Positions 23,952 to 35,399 of a stretch of DNA of 64,000 nt are shown here, piece after piece. The notes under the pieces were generated by a model that was not told the origin of the DNA, made no database searches, and was given only the letters and a program-made list of their open reading frames with translations. Made by a program: the position numbers and the translations under genes. Position 1 is the stretch's first letter, and each line of letters starts with the position of its first letter. Where the stretch lies: assembly GCF_029227915.1 (NCBI RefSeq), contig NC_079889.1, positions 9,608,001 to 9,672,000 of the forward strand. The letters are read 5' to 3'. The stretch is from Hydractinia symbiolongicarpus. Lineage: Eukaryota > Cnidaria > Hydrozoa > Anthoathecata > Hydractiniidae.

Positions 23952-26194
23952 AACAAATAAGAAATTCGTATACATCCTAGTCCTTAGTAAAGAATTGAGA
24001 AATTATAACCGAATAATTTGATATTTGCTAATTCGAACAAATATTTTTATGACTGCCCGCGTTCAAATTAACTTGTACGTTTATGTTGATCTGAAGTGTT
24101 AGTAGCTTTATCGGAATGTGAAGTTTTTACTGTCCAAAAGATTGAGATGATCCTATTCTGTTTTTAGATATACTTAAGGAAGCATGGTTGGAAACGGAGC
24201 TTTGTTGATGACGGTAGGTACTGGGCATTGGATTGTATAATGGCATTTGGGACGGATTATGGCGGCGGTTCGGAGAGAAATTGTGAAACATTTCATAAGT
24301 CACTTTTATCTGTTTCTTTTGAGTTTTCGCATTCAATAGTGGTATTGTCATCACTTGCGATTTCTCTTTCCATTTGCCTATTTTCTTCTTCAGTTGCGTT
24401 GGCCAGTTCCCAGGCATTTTTCAAACTAAAAAATAATACAAAATGACTACCTCGTCATAACCGTAGAACGTCAAGATTTGGGATATCTAATCGGTAGGCT
24501 AGATAATCGATGAACGCAAAAAGTGACCAATTAAAAAAATATTATCAAAAATAATTTACCTTGTTTCACGTTTCATCTTCGCACATATTCCTTTTTCAAC
24601 AAAAACTAAAAATGCGCAAATAAATTTGTTAACAATAACTAGCGCGACTTTGAATTTGTACCAGACGTTGGTTTCCTTTCATCTTTCTTTCAAGAGAAGA
24701 GAAATTAAACCGAGGGAAATTTGTAAACTTCTGCAACAAGTGAAATCAACTTTAATTGCCTCTAAATTCGTTCTAAATATAGGATGCATTGCAACAGAAT
24801 AGTTTGGAAAAAAATGTTTTTAAAGAAATATTTCAACTTGTATTCCAGCCTTAAGACAATTGTGCTGGCTTTCATGTCGATTTTTTTTATTACGTTTCTT
24901 TAATCTTTTGTTTTAAATGTAATTAAAATAAAATGTTATTTTGTGAAAAGAATATTCTTTCTAACTTTATTGTTTAATACTCTTTGAAACACATTTTTAA
25001 TATCTGCTTTTATTTGGAATCAGGCAAGCAATAATGGAGTTTGCATTATATAGCTAAAACTAGCACGTCTGGAAAATTTCAAAACAAGTTATGTATCGGA
25101 TTGAAATCGCATAATGGATCAATCAGAATGGAAAAAATTATCGGAAATGTTTAAATTATAAACATTCTGATATGAGAATTGAATCAGACATTCTTCATTT
25201 TAGACGGTTTTTATCAAAGATGGAACCAAATTTGAATTTAATTTTTTAATAATTTGAAGGCGTTTTGCTTATCCCTCACCACATCCCAACTAGAACAGAG
25301 TTGAAAAGTAGATACGTTTTAAAATATTCAAAAGGAATTCTGCTTTTTCTATCTGTAAAGGTGTCACAATATTTTCTATCTGTAAAGGCGCCACAAAAAA
25401 ATATTTCTGAGAAAATTTATTAAGAGTTAGAGCAAACAGTTTCTATCTGTAGGGTTTTTTCTTTAACATTGTCAGTACGATCTTATTAACTTTTATTTGA
25501 AAAAGGTAGAAGAAATAATTCATAAATAATTTAATTTAAAAAGCTTACCTTTGTTTCTTGTACTTCAAACTTCAGTTTTAAAGATTCCTAATACAGTTAC
25601 TTATACTTCTTTTCTTGAGCTTGTGTAAACAGATGTTACATCCAGTTCAGGTAAAATGTGTAAAACAATATTGTTTTCAAAGCAGATAAGAAGTTGTTCT
25701 TATTACGAAATCCTTAGAAAACACAATCTTGGTGAGAATCAAATTTGGTACTTGTACATTCGATCTTAATTTTCTTATTATTTCTATTCTAATAAAGCCA
25801 AAAACATGTGCCTCCTGCTTTATTCTAAAGATTTGGCTTCTTCAGTATTATCATGCTGAATGTTACAGAGAAGTAAGTTAGAAAGAATAACAGAGGGTCC
25901 AATGGCACCTCGCCATATAGGAGGTGCTCTGGAAACATTAAAGCGGAATAAAGTTCACCGTTGTCAAAACTTAGCAAATTCTGTCATAATGAAACTTTCA
26001 ATCTTAGTATACAAAACTGCTAAATCTGCTGTATTTGTAATGATAGGATGGTAAAACGCAATCAGAGCAAATAAAATGGTTCTTATAATTAATATTCTAA
26101 CAATAACTACAACTATCATAAAACAATAGCCATAAGATATAAAAAGACATTAGTTGGGTTAAAAAAGCTTGGAACCAGAGACTTTATACTAAAT
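23952..26194. other. Non-coding spacer of unit B
   Basis: Counterpart of 16629-18838 with small indels. No gene recognised. Confidence 0.4.
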
Positions 26195-27133
26195 TCATTT
26201 GGCTGATATTCTTGATTTATTTAAGTGACTGTCTCTTCTTCTTCTTCTTCTTTGAGAACGTCCACTTATCACTCTTCGTCCAAATGTTGTTGAAAGGAGA
26301 ATGCATATGATTGCATCTGAAAAGCAACCTAGGTAAAACATTGGATTCATTTTTTGATGTAACCAGCTCGATTCAGGCAAAATGTTTCTTTTCATCAGGT
26401 ATGAAACGAGAATTGGAAACATGACAAAAACAACATATGTTACAATTAATAGGGTAGGCAATAACACATCATTTAAACGAACTTTTTCTTGAATTTTCCT
26501 TCTGTACTCAAGACTGCAATCACAAGAGTGATGAGACATGCTGCATCTAAACGATACTCTTGCATCAACGCGCTTGGTCTGGATGATCTTCTTGGCTATG
26601 TACGTATACGTAAAGATGACAATAAATAAAAACAAAAAAAACGCAACAGGTAAAATCCAATCTCCCACCACTTTGTACACATTTTTGGATTTAGAATTAT
26701 CCTTTTTTAGATTTAGAATGAGTAACATTACAAAACCAAGCAAGAGCGTCAATGTCCAGATGATTCCCGTTAAGTATTTTGTCCTACGTACTGGCCAATA
26801 TAAGTCATATTTTATATTGAGATAAATCTGCGCTAACCTATCCATGGTGAGTGCGATCATAAAATACAAATATGCAAGTATAAAACAGTAGAATAACGTC
26901 ACAAATGATTTGTATGCAAGAGTCTCGGAGCCAACGGTCTCGTATATAATTGCTCTTGGAAGATCGCTACACGAAATGAGAACTTCTACCATGCATAAAT
27001 TAAGTAAAATTATTTTTTGATTCCTTGTTATGTTAGCATGTTTTTTCCATAGCAAAGTAAAAGCTACTACATGCAGTAGCATACTCATACAAGAGAGAGT
27101 GAAGTATATAACAGCCGCTATGCTGTTGCTCAT
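26195..27133 (-). CDS. Class A seven-TM receptor, cluster member 4 (tandem copy C)
   Basis: Single-exon, 312 residues. TM2 Glu50, DRL 98-100, TM4 GIIW, TM5 LPVAF, TM6 Pro240, NP 263-264, D-A-I-I-C 273-277 in place of NPxxY, and a helix-8 FGRR. ICL3 carries the SHHSCDCS stretch. The tail has six arginines then DSHLNKSRISAK. The TM4 region agrees with member 2 and the C-terminal third with member 3. The upstream region differs from members 2 and 3 right after the start codon (a deletion and substitutions to about 27340), then agrees again, so its promoter may act differently. No disabling change is visible. Confidence 0.87.
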   Translation of the reverse strand: MSNSIAAVIYFTLSCMSMLLHVVAFTLLWKKHANITRNQKIILLNLCMVEVLISCSDLPRAIIYETVGSETLAYKSFVTLFYCFILAYLYFMIALTMDRLAQIYLNIKYDLYWPVRRTKYLTGIIWTLTLLLGFVMLLILNLKKDNSKSKNVYKVVGDWILPVAFFLFLFIVIFTYTYIAKKIIQTKRVDARVSFRCSMSHHSCDCSLEYRRKIQEKVRLNDVLLPTLLIVTYVVFVMFPILVSYLMKRNILPESSWLHQKMNPMFYLGCFSDAIICILLSTTFGRRVISGRSQRRRRRRDSHLNKSRISAK

Positions 27134-27495
27134 TTTGTCTAACTTGGAAATGTCGAGAAACTTACTTTACTGTGTAAAATGTGTAAAGAAGAATTAAGAT
27201 TTTTAAAAAAATAAAGCTTTGATTGTATGGAAATTAACAAAAGCATAACGCGGCTTTGTTCCTTTTACACTAGCCTTATTCTCTTTTTCTTTGTTTTCAA
27301 ACATTGTTATTGTAGACGATTTATAGGGTGTGGAATCTTGTTAGTTCTAATACATAATAACACAGAACATCTGCTGTTTACGTCAAACTTCCTTGTACGA
27401 GTGAAATAATGCGTATATTGGTACATCCTATTGATTTGCATATGATTCGGATCACAATGGATTAGACGAAGAACAGATCAGTATTTTTCGGACAA
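27134..27495. other. Upstream flank of receptor 4, partial third copy of the unit
   Basis: Poor match to 27340, then close match to unit B 20015-20165 until the CTAG at 27496. Non-coding. Confidence 0.6.
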
Positions 27496-30130
27496 CTAGT
27501 CCTTAGCCCTCGAAAAGATCAACAGCAATATGGCCGCGGCAAGTAGCAGTTTTTTATCTTGACTCAGGAACTTATTACAATTTAGACTACTGTCCAATTT
27601 CCCGTGGAAGAATCCATTTGTTCTGTCATTAAACCGATGTAAGCGATGCCAAACAAAAACATACAACACAGTAATTTAAATTTTTAAAACTCACATTTTA
27701 ACCTCGACCCTTGGCTGGGGATGGCAAAAAGAGAAACCAGCCCTGGAATCGAGGTTGCTCACAATCTGCATTATTCTATATTGATAACTGCTGAAACAAA
27801 ACGTCTAAAGCATGTGCAACAAAAAACAAAAATAATAAAAAAAATTGATAGGTTTTTTATAAGGACATTAACACTGAATCACACAGTCTGTAATCACAGT
27901 CTGTCTGTAGTGTTAAAACAGTAACAGGGGAAAAATAACTTAGGACATACACGCTGTTTTTATAAGAATACTGGGTTTTAGTTTCAGCCTTTATGTTCCT
28001 AACTTTTTTGACAAATGCTATCCTCATTGTTTTCAATATGTTCTTAACATGACTATGGCCTGAAAATATATAATGCCTTAATAAAATAAAGCATGCTATA
28101 AGTTACTATAGCTAGCTAATGGCAATTCTACTACATGTAACGGCCCATTGCTTGGACACAAAAAAGTTCAGTTCGTTTGATATACAATAAAAAAGTAAAC
28201 TTCTAATCAAATTTGTGCGTCATACAAAAGTTCATATTTAAAGCAAACTATCAACCTTAGACATATTCTTAGAATATTCTAAACTTTTGACACATTTTTC
28301 AGAGTATATTCTTACAAAGTAAGTGCTTAAAGGAAATATTTTCCGACTCAAGACACAACAACAAACTTAATAGTTAGCTCTAAAAGAAACGGTTAAAAAT
28401 CGTTATACACCCAAATTTATTTCTTTATCAAATAATTTAGACAATACACACCTGCTTTTCTTCCCTTTCTCAGTAGGTCGCAAGCTAGCTAGGCTGAATA
28501 AAAGTCCAATCAGTTTTTTACTTCGTTTACCAAGTTTTGCTTCGTTCCAAAGAGAACGAATTAAAAATGTGTAGCTGAAATTGTCTTATGCATTTTCAAT
28601 TAATTCTTTTTTCGATGTTATGTCATCGTACGTTTTCTTCGTTTTAAAAAATATTTCTGACGACAACATTATTAATTTCGTTCGACATAAACAGTTTTTT
28701 TTTACATTTTAGATTCAAATTACAGTCAAAGACCGAGAACGGCGCTGTAGCATAAATGACAAATGGTCCCCCTGTTTTCTCATTTGGCGGCTTACTTATT
28801 TTTTAGGTAAATTTTAACGTACGGCCACGTCATAAGAAAGTGACCCGTGAGTTGCAAGTCCTGGACTAACAGTTTTACTCACGCAAGGGAATTATTAAAT
28901 AAGACTCGCCGAATTCCCGTGGAAAAATCCACTGAATCTGCCTTATGTAAGGGATACTGAACAAAAAGACAGTAATCTAAATGTTTAAAACTCACAATCT
29001 GCATTATTCTATATTTATACCCGCTGTAACAAAACGTTGGAAAATATAGGCTTGTTGCAACAAAAAAATGAGAAATAAAATAAAAATGAAAAATGTCCAA
29101 CAAAATCAAATACGTTTAACAACCGCTACGTAAAACGCAAATCTGCTAAAAAAATTTATATTTGCTTTGCAATGTCGGAAGTACACCAGGAACAAAAATG
29201 TATGCCAGAAATTAAAGGGTCTACGAACCGGTTAAAATGCTCACATTCCGTATATCCCGCGCATATAATAAAAATCCGGCAACAGAACAGACCAGCGCAC
29301 TTTGCTCGCTGGTTCCATATTTTTTTCGAAAAGTATATTACAAAGAAATATTTCAGCTAGACTCATTCTGGATGAAAACCTGACCAAGGCTGGAGAAGAT
29401 AAAAATTTCTAGATACACCTATATGTTCGAGTCTGTAAATTACATACATACCGGAAAAATAGCCACTTTTGTTTTTCGCTGCCATAAGTCACTAAAGCTG
29501 AAAACCAACAGGCGTTCCGTAGCCCCTTTGAAAACATCCAACATATTTCGCCAAGTCATACAAAAAAAGTTATTACCAAATTTCCACGCGTACAGTTTAT
29601 AACACGTCATACCAAAATCAGCTGTTTAGTCTATTATATACAGCAAAGTTTTACACAAAATATAGGAAATCAACACAGCTCATAAAATAACAAAAACAAA
29701 ATAAACAAATAAACAAAAACTTGAATCATTTCGGTATATTGTATATCTACCGTAATATTTCAATGTAAAATAATAAAAAACAGTTACAACAGACCCAAAC
29801 TTAGAATCAAGGAAATGAATTATTTTGAAACGTGCTGCGCATGTGTTTTCGAATTTAAGAATCGAACATATTTCAAACGAATAATTTAAGTTTGTTTACA
29901 TTTTGTTATGTTTGTAATAAAACATCAAAACTGAATCACCCACTTCGTATCGTTAAACACAATAACAACGGAAAAATTACTTTTTACAGTTTATATAAAT
30001 TCTTATCTAGGATATACACGTTGCATTTTATAAGAATAGTGTGTTTTTTTCGCTTCAGCCTCAATGTTATTAAATTTTTTGACAAATACGAACCTCATTA
30101 TTCTCAACATGTTTTTAGAACAACTAACCA
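27496..30130 (-). mobile_element. Composite Helitron-derived insertion in unit C
   Basis: The sequence homologous to units A and B breaks at a CTAG (27496-27499, host A before it) and returns near 30130. In between are two related, degenerate stretches (about 27580-28050, and 28905-29070 with 29900-30130). Each begins with the hairpin block CCCGTGGAAAAATCCACT or a close variant, the mark of the Helitron 3' end on the minus strand. No Rep/helicase coding sequence is visible, so these are non-autonomous or decayed copies. Confidence 0.5.
27695..27757. mobile_element. 63-bp miniature fold-back insertion
   Basis: Compared with the sister sequence at 28990-29010, this copy has extra bases bounded by CTCAC on both sides (27690-27694, 27758-27762). 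The insert has inverted AACCTCGA/TCGAGGTT near its ends and complementary CCAGCC/GGCTGG inner parts. Confidence 0.55.
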
Positions 30131-30345
30131 TTTTTAGGCCCTCCTCCGACAAATGTGATTTGTTTTAACTAAAAGTTCAACACTGTTGTAAAAATTTTAA
30201 ATTAATTAGTTTAATTATGTATTTTTATGTACATTAGCAGATATTTCTGAATGTTGCACCTGTACTGACGCAGATAAATGAAATTAGCCGTTCTGTACTA
30301 TACTCCACTGAAGATGGCAAATCCCATGAATACAATATGTATTGT
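30131..30345. repeat. Continuation of unit C flank
   Basis: Resembles 13780-13975 of unit A (for example ATTTCTGAATGTTGCACCTG and following bases). It shows that the intervening sequence is an insertion. Confidence 0.65.
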
Positions 30346-30959
30346 ATATTTCACGTTTGCAACGCAGTGGAATCGTGTTCAAAATCATCAGGCAACTCCT
30401 ACTACTACGACGTGCGAAATGGGAATGCAGCCTGTGGTTTAGTTTAGCCTTTAACGGGGTTGAGGCTACATGCTGAATCATTAGTTGAACTTACACATTT
30501 ACATTTTCTATGTGTATTATGGAATTTAAAGTGCATGAGTCAGATAATAAAATAAATACACAAAAAAACACAGTACAGTTGCTTGTAGGTCTTTCACCTT
30601 TTTGTCTTCCATGATCTTTTTATTTTGTAATATCTGTTTTTTGTATGTTCTAAAATGTTAAGATAAATATATTGTCACGTTTTTAGTCACGTACAGATCT
30701 TAAACCAGTTTTAGGATTTTTGGCTAGAAACGAAGATTTTGAAAGCTAGCTAGCTAGATTTGCTAGCTAGACTTATTACTAATCTGCATGGTATAAAGAG
30801 CTTCTTATCCTACCCAACATTTATTTTTATGTTGATACTGCAGCCATTTAGCTAGCTCCTATCTTTGGCTAAAAGTGAGAGTAAAAAAATGTAGTTTGGC
30901 TACTGTAATATTCTTAAGCAATAATTCTTATGCTAAATGCAGCCAGCTAGGTAGCTACA

Positions 30960-31690
30960 TCTTTTCTTATTTTCCTGAAAACTTTTTCTGCAAATAAAAT
31001 GGCTGAGCAATTGTTTTAGCTTTGTTTTTATTCAAACCGAAGTTGCAATGAAGTTTTTTTGGTAAATGGTATTACGTCTCTATACGCCTTTTCAGCTGTG
31101 TTTAACTGTACTAAGTGCTTAGCCCAGTCTGCTTTTTTGGTAAAGCCTGTTACGCCTTTGGGCATTTGCAACACGGTTTACCTGTACTAAGGTCAGCCCA
31201 CTGTGACAATTAATTTTTAAACTTTCTCAGGAATCACGCTTGTGCGGATGTGCAACAGTGTTTCTCTGGACTAACCGCTCAGTCTTGTGTCTACGAGAAA
31301 GTTTCTTTTAAAAAAGTATTATCCATATACGCTGTGCAACACGGTTTAACTGTACTAAGCGCTCAGCCCGGTGTCACCATTACTTTCTTAACTTTCACAA
31401 AAACTCATTCCGCAAAATAAAATAATATTGACCGATTGTTTTTGCTATGACAGGGTAACGGCAGTGTAAACTCTGCTTTTATTTCACCTTTTGTTGCGGG
31501 AAATTTATTTTTTATAACACTATAATGGTGCATGAGCTTCACTTGCTTTACGACATACTGTATACCTGTACTAAAGCGCTCCACCTGACCGTGTGGCACA
31601 GTTTACGGCTCTTATTAAGCGCTCCACAGAGTGTTTAACGCCGGGTCACTTCCCCGTATGTTAGTGGGTTAAGGTTATTTTATGGTAAGA
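30960..31690 (-). repeat. Dispersed modular repeat, left inverted arm
   Basis: Imperfect modules recur with motifs such as AACTGTACTAAGCGCTCAGC, and (complement) ACTTCGGTTTAAATAAA and GATCAGGTGGAGCGC. The block is the reverse complement, in outline, of 34555-35395, with receptor 5 between them. Further plus-strand blocks lie at 39600 and 50140. No coding capacity. 30346-30959 is non-coding, with TAGC simple repeats near 30745-30775. Confidence 0.6.
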
Positions 31691-32681
31691 TAATCAGCGG
31701 GAGTAAGTCTGCTGTAAATCTAATTCCTAACTAAGGGGCTGATTACATGGAGAATTTAGACCCGGGCTGAAATTTCAACTTGGGTAGAGCTAACTAACCG
31801 GGCAAGAATTTTCGCCCAGGGGCGGAAATGTCATATAATCGCAAAATCATTTCTTTTTTTTTTTTTTTGACGGGTGATAACTCATTATACTAAACATATA
31901 TTCTCTCTATCTCTGATAGTCGCATTTTGTAAATCTTAATTCTTAAAAAGGTTTTTTTATATGCGAACATATTCAGTCAGATTCATTTGAAAAAGACCTT
32001 GATGGTAATATTACATGTACCTAACCAAACCACATTAAATGCTAAGAAATGGAAATTAAAACAAAAAAGGAAGCAAGCCTGGATAAATTTTTTAATTTTT
32101 TTTATTTTTATTTTTTACCATTATCCATGTTTTATTCAGTAAGTGTTAATTTTTACCTTTATGAACAAATAACAATTATTTTATTTTCAGATAACCATAG
32201 GTAAAATAAATACTGAATGATCTCAGCAAATAACTACAGCCCACATAAATGAATAAACGTATAGTCTATTATTCAGTGAAAATATATTGTGAGCAGGAAA
32301 CTAAAAATTAAATGAAACGCACAGCTGACGGCCGCTTTTAAATGAGCAATACTTTCGGGATAATTAAGAAACTATGCATCACAACCAGGGATTCGGAAAA
32401 TACAAATTTATAGAACATTAAAAATTATGCTTGAAACAACTTTCACAATGGAGTAGCATTTCCCTCTAAACTTTTACACTTGTGTACCGTTTCATTCGGG
32501 TGACTTGAAACTTCAACACGAACAGTGTTATATACTACAGCACTACTACAGCACTACTACAGCACTACTACATTACACAAGCAATGTTTAGACTTGGTTA
32601 TAAAGCGCATGTGTTCATGTGTTTGCATCACTTGACCGTAATGACCATAATGATATAACATGGTTTTAAATCTTGTTCTTT
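31691..32681. other. Non-coding spacer
   Basis: No gene recognised. A short tandem array of CACTACTACAG (about four copies) lies at 32530-32573. Confidence 0.45.
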
Positions 32682-33548
32682 CTACACAAATGCATTTATT
32701 ACTGTTGTTACACTTATACTTCTCCTAGATATTCTTTCTTTGTTTTTTTTACAATTCAGTCTTTTCCCAAATTCAGTTGAAAACAACATACATATGACGG
32801 CGTCCGAACAACAACCGAGATAGAAGAGTGGATTTAACAGTTGACTAAACCATCCTTTATTACGCACAATGTTTCTTTTCATTAGGTATAAGATAAATAC
32901 TGGCAACATGTTGAAAAATATGTAAGTGAAAATTAAGAGTGTAGGTATTAATATATTTTTAAATTGTGCACGACGCACTCTGGAATTATAACTTCTGATT
33001 TGCACCATTTTTATTGCTATGTACGTATATGTAAAAACCACAATGAAAAGAAATGAAAAAAACAATAAAGGTGTTATCCACATTCCAACTATGCGCTGCA
33101 GATGTGAATATAATTCCCACTCTAAATTGATCAAGAGTACCAGAATAGTAGCTGTTAAAGCCGTTATGGTCCAGATAATGCCCATTGTGCAGTTTGTTTT
33201 TCTAACTGACCAGTATAAGTTATATTTTATGTTAAGGAAAACTTGTGCAAACCTGTCCAGGGTGAGTGCAACCATGACACATAAATATGCAAGTAAAACA
33301 CAGTAGAATAAAATTGCAAAGGACTTATGAGAAATGCTGTTTTCACCGATAGTGAAGGATAAACCTAATCTTGTAAGGTCACAACAACATACACAAATTT
33401 CTGTCAAACTCAAATTCATCAAGATTATCTTTTGGCTCCTGCTGATGTTTCTTTGCTTCTTCCACAGCAGAAAGAATGAAGCCACATGTAAAAAACATCC
33501 TGCGCTTGGAAATAAAAAAACAATTAGGCTAGTTGTCAACCAGAACAA
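32682..33548 (-). CDS. Class A seven-TM receptor, cluster member 5; ATG replaced by TTG
   Basis: Open for 288 codons with all seven segments. Landmarks: LSLTE with Glu50, DRF 98-100, FLNIKYNLYW, TM4 Trp, TM6 Pro216, NP near 239-240, D-A-V-I-C 249-253, FGKR. ICL3 is shorter than in the other members. At the position where members 6 and 8 have ATG, exactly 12 codons before the TM1 FP pair, this gene has TTG. There is no in-frame ATG upstream before a stop, and the first one downstream is in TM2. Either the start has been lost and the gene is dying, a near-cognate start is used, or a small 5' exon joins at an acceptor such as ACACATCAG just upstream. The rest has no stop or frameshift, so loss, if real, is recent. 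Confidence 0.75.
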   Translation of the reverse strand: MFWLTTSLIVFLFPSAGCFLHVASFFLLWKKQRNISRSQKIILMNLSLTEICVCCCDLTRLGLSFTIGENSISHKSFAILFYCVLLAYLCVMVALTLDRFAQVFLNIKYNLYWSVRKTNCTMGIIWTITALTATILVLLINLEWELYSHLQRIVGMWITPLLFFSFLFIVVFTYTYIAIKMVQIRSYNSRVRRAQFKNILIPTLLIFTYIFFNMLPVFILYLMKRNIVRNKGWFSQLLNPLFYLGCCSDAVICMLFSTEFGKRLNCKKNKERISRRSISVTTVINAFV

Positions 33549-34554
33549 GTATCCACAGGGTTTTCCCTGATGTGTATATATTTCCTGTCAACATACTCAC
33601 TCAAAAAGAATGGATATAATTGCAATAATGCAAAATGGATATTATATCCACATGTACGGAGATGTTAGAATGGATATAATATTCATTTCTAGAGGAGATA
33701 GATATAATATTGAATTTGAAACCAACAGAGGGGACTGGCACCATCCCAATGATAACACAACGAGGTTCTGGTTATGGATACGAGGCTGTTTGAAGAGAGT
33801 TTCAGGAACTGCAAAACAAGCCCCGCCAACATGAAGAGGGAAAGTGATCTTCAAAACCGCAGCAGTTTTATATGCTAAATATAGTGTATTATGTCATTAA
33901 ATATATGTATATGGAGGGCAACATGGTATCGGAAGCTCTGGCTGATGTAGGATAGTGAGAAGGCAATACAGAAAACAATACGGTGGTTAAGATGAAGTCC
34001 TTGAAGGTGCTGTGTGTGTTTAAATATTGATGAGGGACACTTCGCTAGCTTCTCTTCCAATTCTTTCTATTGCACTGTGAAAGCTTTTTCAAATAGAAAA
34101 TATGTGGACAGGCATCTTTTTAGAATACTAGTAGACCATTATGTGTTGTAAGCAAATTTCAGAAAATTGCTTTATTCTGTTTATTGCTTTGCATTTTGTT
34201 TTTTAGTGAAGAAACTTATTATTGAAATCTACTGGCTGTTATTGTATTTGGTCATTTATCTGACCAAAGATTACAGCAAGTGGCTATATAGCGCATTGAC
34301 AATAAGTTAAACAATAGGCGAATGCGTTAGCACAAGTAGATGAATATTAGTAAATATTTTCTATTTGGTGCTATATACTTACTGGTTGTAATATATAAAT
34401 ATCTACGCAAACTGTATGTAACTGTATTTTATGCATATTGTTTTCTTGTTAGCACGAAGTAATGGAATATATTTGCGTGAGGTCCGAAATAAACATGTGG
34501 CTCAACCATGTGGAACAGACAAAATAAGGCTATTATAAAATGAACTACCTGGAG
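33549..34554. other. Non-coding spacer
   Basis: Includes a short irregular repeat of ATGGATATAAT at 33610-33690. No gene recognised. Confidence 0.4.
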
Positions 34555-35395
34555 GACCCTGCGTCGAAACGCCGGGTTAAGCCACCAGTAAAGGTGTCAC
34601 CCCGGTGTTGAACACTCTGTAGAGCGCTTAATAAGAGCCGCTAACTGTGCTGTACGATCAGGTGGAGCACTTTAGTACATGTATATATTATGTCGTAAAT
34701 CTAGTGAAGCGCATACACCGTTATAGTGTTGCGGCTGTAACATGTCTTCCATAAAATTACTTTTACAAACCATCGTTACTCCATCATTGGAAAAAATTGG
34801 CCAATTTTACTTTATTTTGCCGAATAAGTTTCGGCACAAATTCCACCTTAATTCAAAATTACTCGTGCAACCAGGTTGAACGTCTAGTAAAGGCAAACAG
34901 CGTTAAACACAAACAATAAATAGTTATTGTAAACTGTGCCATACGATCAGGTAGAGCGCTTTAGTACAGGTATACAGTATATATGTCGCAAATTGAGTAA
35001 AACGCTCACACAATTAACAAACGCATTAACAAATTAATCGTGACACCAGACTGAGCACTTAGTACAGGCAAACCGTGTCACACATACGTATAGGCGTAAT
35101 AGCCTTTTCACAAAAATAACTTGAGCAGTTCTAAGTTTATTACAGGCAAACCATGGTACACATGAGTAATAGACGTAATACCATTTTTCAAAAAAACTCA
35201 CAACGGTTTAAATAAAAAAACAGGTAAAAGCCCATCGTTGCCTTGTCCAGCTAAAAAACTTTACTTTGCGGAATAAGTTGTCATGCCAGTAATAAAATGT
35301 GTAGTTGCCTAACTACAGTTGTCATCCTAGGAATCATTAAATAAGAAATTTTTGGTAGCTAGCTAGCTAAAAACTGCACTTGACTACTTTCACTT
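34555..35395 (+). repeat. Dispersed modular repeat, right inverted arm
   Basis: Starts near AAACGCCGGGTTAAGCCAC and runs through repeated modules with GATCAGGTGGAGC, TTTAGTACAGGTATACAGTA and ATAGGCGTAATACC. It ends in TAGC repeats, where the Kolobok-like element has inserted. Homologous material resumes after the element (about 38230-38360). Confidence 0.6.
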
Positions 35396-35399
35396 TTAA

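Larger units (their letters stand above)
12284..27500. repeat. Young tandem segmental duplication carrying three receptor genes
   Basis: Unit A runs 12284-18838, unit B 18839-26194, and a partial unit C starts at 26195. A and B are almost identical base for base over receptor, upstream region, TA-MITE, pogo relic, inverted repeat and spacer. Receptor start codons are 6588 bp (A to B) and 7353 bp (B to C) apart. The difference is mostly the 741-bp piggyBac-like MITE plus its TTAA, present only in unit B. Unit C follows the pattern to about 27490, is interrupted by Helitron-derived sequence, and resumes at about 30130-30345. Confidence 0.9.

Noticed and set aside
12284-27133. The tandem receptors as opsins
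   Set aside because: No TM7 Schiff-base lysine at the expected position and no opsin motifs.
33610-33854. Overlapping 74- and 70-codon frames
   Set aside because: Caused partly by an irregular ATGGATATAAT repeat; no recognised domain.
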